Positions 8,686 through 17,802 of a stretch of 64,000 nucleotides of DNA are shown here, one piece after another; position 1 is the first letter of the stretch, and every line of letters begins with the position of its first letter. Where the stretch lies: the NCBI GenBank assembly GCA_031430435.1, contig JANPBM010000110.1, positions 181,510 to 245,509 on the forward strand. The letters are read 5' to 3'. Source of the stretch: JANNVK01 sp031430435 (GTDB lineage: Bacteria > Acidobacteriota > Blastocatellia > Pyrinomonadales > Pyrinomonadaceae). Below the pieces are notes generated by a model that saw only the letters and a list, made by a program, of their open reading frames with translations, had not been told where the DNA came from and did no database searches. Both the position numbers and the translations under genes were made by a program.

Positions 8686-9828
8686 TCAGACAAAAACCGA
8701 AAAAACTTCGTTTGAATAAACCATTCCTTTTACCGTCAATTTAAGTTTATTGCCCGCAAATTCAATCAATTCAAGTTCCCGCAAACGTTGTAAATCGTCC
8801 GTAAATTTCGCCTGTAAATCAATGCCGAAACGCAGTTTATACGCATCTAAATCCAAGCCTCCGGTCGAACGTAAACCCAAGAACGCGACATCGGAAGCCA
8901 AGTCGATTTCTTCCCGAAAAACTATGGTCGACTCGTTATTTTCAATCATTGAAACATATTTATTGGTGTCGCGTTCGTTGGCGGTGCGGGTTTTGCCGTC
9001 GAACGAATGGGCAGAAACGCCGAACGCATAAACAGGTTCGCAGAGCCAGTATTTCGAATTATGTTTCGCCTCAAAACCCGATCGGCAAAAGTTAGCGATT
9101 TCATATTGTTCGTAACCTTTTTCGGCGACTTTGCTGAGCATCATTTCATACATTTCACTCGATAAATCTTCGTCCGGCAACGGTTGACGATTTGTGCGAA
9201 TTTGTTCGGCAAGCGGTGTTGATTCGTTAATTTCGAGCAAATAAAGCGACAAATGTTCGGGCATCAATTTCAACGCTTCGTCCAAATTTCGTTCCCAATC
9301 CGCCACCGTTTGACGCGGCAAACCCGCGATTAAATCAAACGAAATATTGTCGAAATCGGCTTCTTGCAACAGCCGAAAAGTTTCGCGGGCATCGTTCGCA
9401 TCGTGTCCGCGAGCAAGTCGTTTCAACTCCGTATCGTCAAAAGTCTGGACACCGAAACTCGCCCGATTTACGCCTAGTTTCCGATATTCAATTAACTTTT
9501 CAAGCGAAACCGTTGCGGGATTCATCTCTATTGTCAGCTCGATTTTTTCGTTGACCGAAAATTGTTTGTGAATTGCATTTAAGATTTTTTCAAGCTGTTT
9601 CGGCGATAAAAGCGAAGGTGTGCCGCCGCCGAAATAGATTGTTTCGATGTTTTTGGTCGAGAGTCCGGAGTCGAGAATCGAGAGAGCGGGAAAAACTTCG
9701 ATTTCCTTGCAAATCGCCGATACATAACGCTCAACCGTGTCGTTATTTTTGAAAATATCGGTCGCAAAATCGCAATACGAACAACGCGATTTGCAAAACG
9801 GTATATGAAGATAAATTCCTGCGCTCAT
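8686..9828 (-). CDS. hemW: Radical SAM haem chaperone HemW
   Basis: A 380-residue radical SAM protein. The N-terminus HIPFCKSRCSYCDF carries the CxxxCxxC cluster-binding motif (C12, C16, C19), followed by YFGGGTPSLL and the HemN/HemW-type C-terminal half (YEQYEIANFCRSG, LGLRSTGGLDL). HemW inserts haem into acceptor proteins and was long annotated as oxygen-independent coproporphyrinogen oxidase. Its length and lack of the longer HemN N-terminal extension favour HemW. A haem chaperone suits an organism with the cytochrome-rich cluster seen at 48-64 kb. It is divergent from the GNAT gene, about 50 bp away. Confidence 0.85.
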   Translation of the reverse strand: MSAGIYLHIPFCKSRCSYCDFATDIFKNNDTVERYVSAICKEIEVFPALSILDSGLSTKNIETIYFGGGTPSLLSPKQLEKILNAIHKQFSVNEKIELTIEMNPATVSLEKLIEYRKLGVNRASFGVQTFDDTELKRLARGHDANDARETFRLLQEADFDNISFDLIAGLPRQTVADWERNLDEALKLMPEHLSLYLLEINESTPLAEQIRTNRQPLPDEDLSSEMYEMMLSKVAEKGYEQYEIANFCRSGFEAKHNSKYWLCEPVYAFGVSAHSFDGKTRTANERDTNKYVSMIENNESTIVFREEIDLASDVAFLGLRSTGGLDLDAYKLRFGIDLQAKFTDDLQRLRELELIEFAGNKLKLTVKGMVYSNEVFSVFV

Positions 9829-9877
9829 TTATTTTGAATAGATTTTCTTTGTTACTTTGCGGTAACATTTTGATTGT

Positions 9878-10336
9878 ATGAATAATAACATTTTAGTTCG
9901 ATTTGCGAACGCCGAAGACGCGAAAAACTTGATTGAATTTAATCAGGCAATGGCGCTTGAAACCGAAGGCAGGAAACTTGTCGCGGAAAAAATCACTAGC
10001 GGCGTAAATGCTGTGTTTGCCGATGATAGAAAAGGTTTTTATGTTGTCGCGGAAACAGAAAACGGCGAAATTGCCGGCGGTTTGATGATAACTTTTGAAT
10101 GGAGCGATTGGCGTTCGGCTTGGTTTTGGTGGATTCAAAGCGTCTATGTTCTGCCGAAGTTTCGCGGCAAAAGCGTCTATTCAAAACTCTACGATTTCGT
10201 TAAAACAGAAGCCGCAAAACAAAATGTGTGCGGCATCCGTTTGTATGTCGAACACGATAACATCAATGCTCAGAATGTTTACAAACATCACGGAATGAGT
10301 GAATCGCATTATTTAATGTTTGAGGTTAGTTTGTAA
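9878..10336 (+). CDS. GNAT-family N-acetyltransferase
   Basis: A 152-residue single-domain acetyltransferase. The acetyl-CoA binding region is visible as SVYVLPKFRGKSVYSKLYDF (near residues 87-106), followed by the final strand pair GIRLYVEHDNINAQNVYKHH, both typical of GNAT enzymes. The middle aromatic stretch SDWRSAWFWWIQS is common in this subfamily. The substrate cannot be told from sequence. It is a single gene, divergent from hemW and convergent with the DUF5131 gene. Confidence 0.85.
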   Translation: MNNNILVRFANAEDAKNLIEFNQAMALETEGRKLVAEKITSGVNAVFADDRKGFYVVAETENGEIAGGLMITFEWSDWRSAWFWWIQSVYVLPKFRGKSVYSKLYDFVKTEAAKQNVCGIRLYVEHDNINAQNVYKHHGMSESHYLMFEVSL

Positions 10337-10353
10337 AAGAGCAGAAAATAACT

Positions 10354-11097
10354 TTAGGCAAATGCCAATTTATAATTCGGCTCTTCATTCCATTCTTTAC
10401 CCAGCAGAATTCTTCCGTTGGCTTTTTTGTTGCGTTTTTGACCGTCTGCTCCCCAAGCTCCCCATTGTTTGAAAAAGAATGAAACGCCTTGTTGGTCGCA
10501 TTGTTTTTGTATGTTGATTGCCCATTCAGACTTCATCGGTCTTGCTCCGTGTCCGCTTTCTCCGCCGACAATCACCCAATGAATGTTTGTTAAATCAACT
10601 TTGCCAATATCTTCCAAAAGCGGTTCTATCGAAAGAAAGCGAATTTTAGCGTTTATATTTCTTAACACATCAATCCGATTTTTTTTGCTTTTTATTTCAA
10701 CCGTTACGCCTAACCAAACATTATCGGGAACACTTCTTGTCTTAAAATATGCGTCCAAAACTTTTTCGCGTTTGGTCAAAATTTGATATGTATGTTGCGG
10801 AGTTTTGCGTATTGTTTCAAAAACTTTATCTAAAAATTCAAACGGCATTTCTTCATGAAACAAATCGCTCATCGAATTTACAAAAAACTTGGTCGGTTTT
10901 TTTATTTTGAGCGGCGTGTCTAATCTGTCAGGCATAATTTTGAATTCAAAAGCATTTTCATATCCGGGCGATTTCATCGCTTGCAACCTTTTTGCCATAA
11001 CTTCTGCATAACAAAATTTGCAACCTGCCGAAATTTTATTGCAGCCGATTGACGGATTCCACGTTGCTTCTGTCCATTCTATTTTTGAATATTTCAT
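10354..11097 (-). CDS. DUF5131 (phage Gp37/Gp68-like) three-cysteine protein
   Basis: About 247 residues from the ATG at 11097, which overlaps the TcmP stop as ATGA; the N-terminus MKYSKIEWTEATWNP matches the family's usual start, so the longer upstream frame is rejected. Cysteines at 19, 26 and 29 (GCNKISAGCKFCYAE) form the three-Cys motif, reminiscent of radical SAM cluster sites. Later motifs FFVNSMSDLFHEEMP, VWLGVTVE and WVIVGGESGHGARPM are typical of the family. The biochemical role is not established. It forms a coupled pair with TcmP, an association known across bacteria and phages. Confidence 0.85.
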   Translation of the reverse strand: MKYSKIEWTEATWNPSIGCNKISAGCKFCYAEVMAKRLQAMKSPGYENAFEFKIMPDRLDTPLKIKKPTKFFVNSMSDLFHEEMPFEFLDKVFETIRKTPQHTYQILTKREKVLDAYFKTRSVPDNVWLGVTVEIKSKKNRIDVLRNINAKIRFLSIEPLLEDIGKVDLTNIHWVIVGGESGHGARPMKSEWAINIQKQCDQQGVSFFFKQWGAWGADGQKRNKKANGRILLGKEWNEEPNYKLAFA

Positions 11098-12245
11098 TCT
11101 TTTATTGAAAAACTGAATCTTGGAAATTTCTCTTTGTATTCGTTCCAAGTAAGATAAAAACTATTTTTTCTTGCCGGTTTTCCGGTCTCAATTTCAACTA
11201 TACTGAAATTAGGTAAATCGTTCTGCCAGGTTCTGAAAATTTCAGTTGCATGTTTTGGAAGAAATTCATTTTTCAAAATTATCTCATAAATTTCTTTGTT
11301 GGTCTTTGGCTCCAATAAGGATTTTTTAAGAATAGATTCCAATTTTGCGTAGTTTTCAACCTTAGCCATTTCTTTCTCTTGTTGCTCAAAAAATGATGCT
11401 TGCAGACTAGGTTGTTTAAAACCTCTCCCATCTTCCTCATCTAACTGCCACTTTACTTCAAGAATGTTTGCAAAGCCGTAGATATGTGAACTAATAAAAA
11501 ATAATGCGAAATAATTTACTTCGTCTCTTTCGATGTAATAAGAGGTAGAAAAATATTCTTCGCCAAACCTCAGAGCATCTTTCACAAAACTAATATATTC
11601 GATTGGTGAAACAGTCGTTTTTTTAATCGGATGTTCGTTGGAAAAAAAACTTTCTACAAAAACTCTGAGCGGTTTATATGGTTCAGAATCACTCTCAAGT
11701 GCCTTTACTGTAAATCTTTGCATCTGCGAAATTGGCAGAAATAGAATAATTTCAGTTCTACCGTTTCGCAAAAGATTTTGGATTGTAGTTTTTTTAATTT
11801 CCTTATATCCGTAAGGGTCAATAAAAATTAAGTTTCTAGTTTTGCTGCTTTGAGTATTAATTGAAGCAATTATTTTAATGAACATTTCATCAGCAGAGTT
11901 ATTATTATACTCAACATTACAATGATTTTGGTTGTTAGTATCAATATAATTTTGAACTGAAGCAATCTTTGAGTACTTGCTGTCGTTCACAGTTAAATTT
12001 ATTCTTTTATTAAACCCATACTCATTACGAACATTTTTTATAACATCAAAAGCTACAATCGGACTTCCTTTTTTGTCATTGTCATAAATACCTGTTCCAC
12101 AAAAAACGTCAAAAATATTAATCTCATCAATGACACCCGATAAGTATAGAATGCGTAAATACCGCTTAAGGTAGCTTTCAAAGAAATTAACTTTTGCTTC
12201 TGAATGGGCAAGCATTGTTGTTTTTGCATCAATTTGTTTTTTCAT
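11094..12245 (-). CDS. tcmP: Three-Cys-motif partner protein TcmP
   Basis: 383 residues. The N-terminus has KVNFFESYLKRYLRILYLSG and IFDVFCGTGIY (44-54), which looks like motif I of a Rossmann-fold methyltransferase, followed by IFIDPYGYKEI (near 140-150), resembling a catalytic D-P-[PF]-[YF] type motif IV. The C-terminal part looks like a winged-helix region (TNKEIYEIILKNEFLPKHAT). Proteins of this name are recognised as obligate partners of DUF5131 proteins, and the stop overlaps that gene's start. Function is unproven; methylation or other modification of nucleic acid is plausible. The region is more A+T-rich than its neighbours, consistent with horizontal acquisition. Confidence 0.8.
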   Translation of the reverse strand: MKKQIDAKTTMLAHSEAKVNFFESYLKRYLRILYLSGVIDEINIFDVFCGTGIYDNDKKGSPIVAFDVIKNVRNEYGFNKRINLTVNDSKYSKIASVQNYIDTNNQNHCNVEYNNNSADEMFIKIIASINTQSSKTRNLIFIDPYGYKEIKKTTIQNLLRNGRTEIILFLPISQMQRFTVKALESDSEPYKPLRVFVESFFSNEHPIKKTTVSPIEYISFVKDALRFGEEYFSTSYYIERDEVNYFALFFISSHIYGFANILEVKWQLDEEDGRGFKQPSLQASFFEQQEKEMAKVENYAKLESILKKSLLEPKTNKEIYEIILKNEFLPKHATEIFRTWQNDLPNFSIVEIETGKPARKNSFYLTWNEYKEKFPRFSFSIKE

Positions 12246-12341
12246 TATTTTTTTTCAACAAGTTGTTTTGTGGAAGTCCAGAAGATTAAATTAAACAAAT
12301 TGCGTGACAAGACGCTAAATTTTAGTTCAATGTGTTTAAGT

Positions 12342-12360
12342 AAATGATTCTCAATCATTT
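12342..12360. promoter_or_regulatory. Dyad symmetry upstream of tcmP
   Basis: A perfect 8-bp inverted repeat (AAATGATT, CTC, AATCATTT) lies about 100 bp upstream of the tcmP start in a 199-bp gene-free gap. It has the look of a dimeric-repressor operator and loosely recalls a Fur-type site. No regulator is encoded nearby, so the assignment is weak. Confidence 0.25.
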
Positions 12361-12444
12361 CTGACTTTAATCTTGCAGGAGTTAAATAAACTTTCTGAAT
12401 CGAATTATAAATGCAAAACTTTATTTGTCAAGGATTTAACATAT

Positions 12445-15400
12445 TTACCGCACAAAAATCGTCGGCACAGGCAAATCGTTCGCTTGCCCGAACTGTACGG
12501 AATTAAACCGGTTATCCGAACTTCTCAGCCAATACCAAACGTTATTTGCCGCCCGATAAACAGCAATATCGCGTTTTCCGTCGCCGTCAAAATCGGCTTG
12601 AAGCGGAAGATCGGTCGAAATTCCGAATTGAATTGCCGAAAATCCTTGTGTAGTTTTCAGCAAATACCACGTTGAATCGCTTGGTCGGTAAACGGCAAAA
12701 TCGGCTTTTCCGTCCGCGTCAAAATCACCGACAACGGGTTTGTCGCCGTTCAAACCAAATTGTGCGATGTTGAAACCGCCGTCGGAACTACGCAAAACAT
12801 ACCAAATTCCGGTGCTTGGACGAAAAACCGCGAAATCTGTTTTGCCGTCCGCATCAAAATCGGCATTCGTCGGCAAATCGCCGTTTGTGCCGAATTGCGT
12901 GATTATTGCTTGCCCGTTCGTGCTTTTTATCGCGTACCAAGTTCCGTTTGAAGGTCGAAAAACGGCAATGTCGGCTTTGCTGTCGCCGTCGAAATCTGCG
13001 GGCGTTAAACGGTCGCCTGATGAGCCGAAATTACTTGTAATTATTGTCGAATCCGAGCTTCGCAAAACGAACCAAGTGTTGGTTGACGGACGAAAAACGG
13101 CGAAATCTGTTTTGCCGTCGCCATCGTAATCGGCGTTTGCGGCAACATCGTTGGTCGTTCCCCACGCCACGCCTTGTTGGGCGGAATTACTTGAATTTTT
13201 GATTAAAAAGTCGGGCAAATTATCGGTTGAAGTCGGTCGAAAAACACCTAAATCCGTTTTGCCGTCGCCGTCGAAATCAAAAATTGTACGCGAATTTTGC
13301 ACCGAGTTACAGCATTGATATTCGTCCGTAACTTTAATGTCGTCAATGAATTGACCTTCACGCAGACCGCCGATGTCCGTTCCCAAACGCCAACGTAACC
13401 GGACATTTTGTCCTGCGGCAGATGCGGGAAGTTTTGCTTTGCTCGTAATAAAAACCGCAACGTTGTTGATGCCGCTTTTGCCCGACCAACCCAATCTTCC
13501 AGCCAACGGATTTTGGCAACAACTGTCAATTGTGCCGTCGTAACCGCCGCTCAAAAATGTTCCGCCGGCTGATAAAATATCTTGCCACGCACCGTTTCCT
13601 ATTTTTATTTCGAGAACTGTTCCATCATACAATCGGTTGCGTAAAAATGTTGATTCAAGGTCGTAACGATTACGAAATTCGAGTTCGGCGTTTGGTGAAA
13701 CGATTGCAAAACTTGGGCTGACAAGTTCGTTTGTGCCGATGTTATTCGGCGTTGAAGTAAAAACCGAATTCGGCGGCGTTTCAAACCGAAGTTCGGTTGT
13801 AACCCAATTTACGCCGACACCTGTCGCGGAAGTTGTCCAACCTTTCGGCAGACTTGGCAGCGAATTACCGTCGAAATCTTCGGCAAACGCAATTCGTCTT
13901 TTTCCGACGTTGAACGGAAACGAAACTTGCCCCAAATTCTGCGTTCCATCTTGTAAATTCAGTGTCAAAATTATCGAATCCCCGCATAACAAACTCGAAT
14001 TCGCGGTGAACGTAAACGGACGCGAAACACTTATTCCATTAACTGCTAAAACACCGTAACTTTGTGCGGAACTTGGGTTTACAACGCCGTTTGTCGGTTG
14101 CAAAGTTGCGGTTAAATTCGCCGTGTTCAGCGAACCTGTGTTGCGTAACGCAAGGTTGATCGTTACCGTTTCGTTTTGGTCAATCGTACCGTTTACCGCA
14201 CAACTTTCCGACGTAAATTGCGTTCCAGAATCAACCAAAACTGCGGTCGGCTGTAAGGCGAAATTTTGCGTCAAAACTTGTCCGTTGACGACTGAAACCG
14301 TTACCGTTTGCGATTGATAACCGAACGCCGAAGCTGTGATTGTGTAAGTATTCGGCAAAACTAAAAGACTGCCGTAACTTCCGATTGCATTTGTTCCGCG
14401 TGAATAACTTGATGCCGTAACTTGTGCGTTTGCAATCGGTTGCGAAGTTACGGAATTTGTTACAACACCGTTAATTGCACTTCGCGGTGCGTTTGTGCAT
14501 TCATCAAATTTGAATTTTCCGATTCGCGTCAGCCAACCGAACGGACTTTCTTCTTGGCTTACAAAAGAATAATATTGGTTTGTGTAGTAAAACGTGCAAT
14601 CGTCCGCAACATCAACATTCATCGCCGAATAATCGCCCCAACGAAAGCCGAACGCAGTTTGTACGCCCGTTCCTTGCGTCAGAAAAACCTCGGTGCGAAA
14701 AGCCGTTTCACTCGCCAATTTGCCCGAATAAACTATCGAAGGAACTTTTTCTTCGTTCGCTTGACTGTAACCGACCGCAATATTTCCCTGCCAATCTTGT
14801 GCCGCAGAAGCCATCCAACGCGATGTGGAATTATCGCCGACGGTCGCGCTTGTGTTGACGGTAAAAGGAGTTATCGGCGTTGCCAACAACAGATTTCGTC
14901 TGAGCTGATGCACGCGAACGCCCGCCCGATATGTTTGACCAATCGCGGAACTTCGCACAGTTTGATTAAAAGTCAGATAATCAAAACCGCCCGAATTCCG
15001 ATACGAAACGCGGTACATCAATCTGTCGCTTTGCGAATCTAACGCTTCCGCAGGTGCGGGCGGAAAAATATCGCTGCGACCGTCGTTTGATGTCGGATCA
15101 AAACTCGGAACAGCTATCGGGCTTTCTGAACGTTGCCTAAATGTTGAACTGAAAGGGTTTGCAAAGTTTGGTTTAAAGTCGAAAAGCGTGATTGCGTCCG
15201 TTGAATCGCCGTATTCGGTCGCGGTATAGCCGACAAAAGTTTGCGGTGTTCCAAATAACGGCGGCGTTATTCCGTCTAAATCGCTCGGCAAAAGTCCGCC
15301 AAATCTGATAGTTGAAGGCGAAGCTAAATCAAAATAGACATAACTTGCGGTTGAATCGCCGCGAAGCATTTTGTTTCGGTCAAACGCAAACGCTCCCGAA

Positions 15401-16182
15401 CCGACATAATCACCGCCGACAAACTCATCGGTTGACATATAATAACCGTCCGTCCACACGCCGAACTTGCTGTAATCATTGAGTTTATTGTTCGGCATAA
15501 CAAATTCGTAAATAAAATACGAACCTGTCGCGTCGCCTGTTTGCGAAACTGCAATCATTTGTCTGAACGGCGGTGCGAACGTGCAATATTGCGATAAAAT
15601 CCAACGATCTGCCAATGAATCGTATAAAACGATAATATCGCCGTCGTCGCGGGTTGAACATTGTGTGCCAAGATTTGAAAACAGCGAACTTAAGCGAAAC
15701 GGCGGAGTTTGCGGCGTACCGTTTTTGTCGTACACACGCAACAGCGAATTGACCGCTTGAACATATTGCGTCAAGCCGACATCGCCGTTCGGATCGGGCG
15801 GAACAATCCGATTTCCGTAAACATCGGCATTATCGTTGCTGGATAAACCGTCGAAAGTGAGCAACGGTGTCGGCATCGGAACGAGTGAAAAAGTTTGCTG
15901 ATTTGCGTCCGAATCGTGTTGTGCGTTTGGAATTTGTTTGCGAAAAGGTTTGTTGTTAGGAATTTCGCGGGCTTTTTCTTCGGCTGATTTTTTCGGATAA
16001 TTGCCGACATTCAGTGAAAACGAGCTTACTTTTTCCGAAACCGCAAATGCCGCCGCTTGCCGCGATTGCGGTTTAATTTCGGATAAAACATCAACATCTT
16101 GGCTAAAGGTTTTAGTTTCAAATACTTGCCAAAACGAAACGCCAAAAATCACGAACAACAATACCGCAAAATACTTTTTCAT
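12445..16182 (-). CDS. Giant secreted FG-GAP repeat protein with carboxypeptidase-regulatory-like domain
   Basis: 1245 residues. A signal peptide (hydrophobic residues 5-19) leads a large extracellular region (about 90-560), a carboxypeptidase-regulatory/CNA-B-like domain (about 569-640, INGVVTNSVTSQPIANAQVT), an Ig-like region, a MAM-like jelly-roll region starting near 766 (AEDFDGNSLPSLPKGW), and six tandem FG-GAP/VCBS-type repeats from about 968 to the end. Each repeat is about 47 residues and begins with a calcium-type DxDGDxKxDxAVFRP motif. The last lacks the final proline (VYRA). Such proteins are exported and may act in adhesion or polymer binding; no enzyme motif was found. The ATG at 16182 gives the correct signal peptide. 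Confidence 0.85.
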   Translation of the reverse strand: MKKYFAVLLFVIFGVSFWQVFETKTFSQDVDVLSEIKPQSRQAAAFAVSEKVSSFSLNVGNYPKKSAEEKAREIPNNKPFRKQIPNAQHDSDANQQTFSLVPMPTPLLTFDGLSSNDNADVYGNRIVPPDPNGDVGLTQYVQAVNSLLRVYDKNGTPQTPPFRLSSLFSNLGTQCSTRDDGDIIVLYDSLADRWILSQYCTFAPPFRQMIAVSQTGDATGSYFIYEFVMPNNKLNDYSKFGVWTDGYYMSTDEFVGGDYVGSGAFAFDRNKMLRGDSTASYVYFDLASPSTIRFGGLLPSDLDGITPPLFGTPQTFVGYTATEYGDSTDAITLFDFKPNFANPFSSTFRQRSESPIAVPSFDPTSNDGRSDIFPPAPAEALDSQSDRLMYRVSYRNSGGFDYLTFNQTVRSSAIGQTYRAGVRVHQLRRNLLLATPITPFTVNTSATVGDNSTSRWMASAAQDWQGNIAVGYSQANEEKVPSIVYSGKLASETAFRTEVFLTQGTGVQTAFGFRWGDYSAMNVDVADDCTFYYTNQYYSFVSQEESPFGWLTRIGKFKFDECTNAPRSAINGVVTNSVTSQPIANAQVTASSYSRGTNAIGSYGSLLVLPNTYTITASAFGYQSQTVTVSVVNGQVLTQNFALQPTAVLVDSGTQFTSESCAVNGTIDQNETVTINLALRNTGSLNTANLTATLQPTNGVVNPSSAQSYGVLAVNGISVSRPFTFTANSSLLCGDSIILTLNLQDGTQNLGQVSFPFNVGKRRIAFAEDFDGNSLPSLPKGWTTSATGVGVNWVTTELRFETPPNSVFTSTPNNIGTNELVSPSFAIVSPNAELEFRNRYDLESTFLRNRLYDGTVLEIKIGNGAWQDILSAGGTFLSGGYDGTIDSCCQNPLAGRLGWSGKSGINNVAVFITSKAKLPASAAGQNVRLRWRLGTDIGGLREGQFIDDIKVTDEYQCCNSVQNSRTIFDFDGDGKTDLGVFRPTSTDNLPDFLIKNSSNSAQQGVAWGTTNDVAANADYDGDGKTDFAVFRPSTNTWFVLRSSDSTIITSNFGSSGDRLTPADFDGDSKADIAVFRPSNGTWYAIKSTNGQAIITQFGTNGDLPTNADFDADGKTDFAVFRPSTGIWYVLRSSDGGFNIAQFGLNGDKPVVGDFDADGKADFAVYRPSDSTWYLLKTTQGFSAIQFGISTDLPLQADFDGDGKRDIAVYRAANNVWYWLRSSDNRFNSVQFGQANDLPVPTIFVR

Positions 16183-16295
16183 AGTGCAAAATCCTTTAGC
16201 GTAATTTTACCAAAGTTTTACTTGAAAATGCAGAAAATTTGTTACGCAAAGAAAGTTTACAACCTGAAACCGGCTTTAATTTTTAATTGCCAAAC

Positions 16296-16568
16296 TTACA
16301 TTTTGCCCAAAAGCATCAACACGCCAATAATAATAAAGGCGGCGGCGACAATTTTTTGCAGATATTCGGTCGGAATATATTGACTCAAAACTCCGCCGAA
16401 AACCACGCCGAGCAGCGTAACCGTAATCAATGCCAAACTCGCGCCGAGAAAAACCGAAACTTTCGATTCGGTATTCGCGGTCATCGTAATGACGGCAAGT
16501 TGCGTTTTATCGCCGAGTTCGGCTAAGAAAAGTGTTAAAAATGCGGTTCCGAAAATTTTCCAATCCAT
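16296..16568 (-). CDS. Half-size GDT1/UPF0016 (TMEM165-like) membrane protein
   Basis: 90 residues with three hydrophobic segments and the family signature E-x-G-D-K-[ST] seen as LAELGDKTQLA (about residues 15-25). GDT1 proteins transport Mn or Ca ions. Full-length members have two such repeats; this has one, so it would work as a homo-oligomer or with another half protein not seen here. It lies upstream of the FG-GAP protein on the same strand, about 113 bp away, and downstream of a hypothetical gene. Confidence 0.85.
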   Translation of the reverse strand: MDWKIFGTAFLTLFLAELGDKTQLAVITMTANTESKVSVFLGASLALITVTLLGVVFGGVLSQYIPTEYLQKIVAAAFIIIGVLMLLGKM

Positions 16569-16628
16569 AATCCGACAATTTTATCATTGATTCATTGAAA
16601 AATTGAAGCATCGTAAAATTGAAAATTT

Positions 16629-17534
16629 CTAAATGCCGAGAGTTTTTTCGAGTTGCGGTGTGATTGAAAATTTGTCGTAATGCAGTTTGCGTTGGCGGAT
16701 CAGCGTTATTAAACGTTGTGTGGTTTGGCGATAAGTTTCCGCGAATTTCGGGTTTGAACCGAGTTTGTCCAACATTCTCCGCAAAATTTCGTTCAAGCCC
16801 GCGACATAAAGTTTTCCGCTTACTTGTTCCTGCATCGTAACTTTGCCGTTTTGATAAATAAAAATACCGTCGTTCGGGTCAAAAAACGGATAATCCGTCG
16901 AAATTTCGCTTTGAGCTTTACGGATTGCCGCCGAAAAATTTAAGTTTGCTTCCGCCAAATTTGTGTCGAATGTCCATAAAAGCTCGCTCGTAAGTTGCAG
17001 AATCGTCTGCCAATCTTGCGGTGATGCGCCGTTTTGTTTGGCTTTTTGTTCGACGCTGTTGCTCAAATTAAACGGGAAATTCGGCAAACTCAGAGATTTA
17101 CTTGCCCGAAGTTGTTTGTCGGCTTCTTTGGCAACTTCAAGCTCCAAAGGCTTTGACGGCATAGTTATCGGGGTTGCCGAAATTTTCGACAAACCGTTTC
17201 CGTTCGTGCCGGCTTGAGCGATTGCCGACGGGATTTCGGCTTCCGCAAATTCGCTTTCTTCGGTAAATTGAAAAACGTTTATCGTTCCGCCGGCTTCGCG
17301 TGAACGCACAAGAAGTCGTTGCAACGCCGCATCGCCTTCGGCAACTCGTCCCGCCAATCGGTCGTGTTCGCGGACTTTCAGTTGATTTCCTTCGTCCAAA
17401 ATTATTTCCGCTTCGTAATTATTCAACTGAACATTCACTTTTCCGACAAAATTTCGGCGACGCAAATAGCGTATCAACGCAGAAAGGTTGACGAACGAAG
17501 TATCTAAATTTTCGTGGATTGAGCGGCTTTTCAT
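16629..17534 (-). CDS. Hypothetical protein with DUF4388/PATAN-like N-terminus
   Basis: 301 residues, no signal peptide. The first 110 residues (LSALIRYLRRRNFVGKVNVQ, AEIILDEGNQLKVREHDRL, GDAALQRLLVRSREAGGTIN) follow the pattern of DUF4388/PATAN domains: an N-terminal helix, strands of the form G.v.v, a G-x-L segment and a final G-x-x-x-F strand. Those domains are usually found in regulatory or gliding-related proteins. A linker and a helical C-terminal half follow, rich in Gln and Asn. The domain call is by pattern only. Likely a cytoplasmic regulatory protein. Confidence 0.5.
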   Translation of the reverse strand: MKSRSIHENLDTSFVNLSALIRYLRRRNFVGKVNVQLNNYEAEIILDEGNQLKVREHDRLAGRVAEGDAALQRLLVRSREAGGTINVFQFTEESEFAEAEIPSAIAQAGTNGNGLSKISATPITMPSKPLELEVAKEADKQLRASKSLSLPNFPFNLSNSVEQKAKQNGASPQDWQTILQLTSELLWTFDTNLAEANLNFSAAIRKAQSEISTDYPFFDPNDGIFIYQNGKVTMQEQVSGKLYVAGLNEILRRMLDKLGSNPKFAETYRQTTQRLITLIRQRKLHYDKFSITPQLEKTLGI

Positions 17535-17802
17535 CTGAATTCGGTTGGATTAGCTGTTTTGAAACAGCCAAAACAAAGTTTAACACACTTTATAAGCAGG
17601 CTCAATTAAAATAAATTTCCAAAAAAATCGCTGAAAAGCGTTGTTTTTTATTGCATCCGAACAAAAATTCGTTCACAATTCGCAAACAAAGCAAAAAAAT
17701 TGAATCATTGTCCGATTTGTTCTTTGAATCATTTAAGAAATCAATGAACAAATGAGCAAATGAGTCGATGAACAAATTCTATAATTCACAATAAAAAAAA
17801 CT

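Noticed and set aside
8686..9828. HemN (coproporphyrinogen dehydrogenase)
   Set aside because: Length and N-terminus fit HemW; the longer HemN N-terminal extension is absent.
10354..12245. Prophage remnant
   Set aside because: DUF5131 has phage relatives, but no integrase, capsid, terminase or attachment site is present around it.
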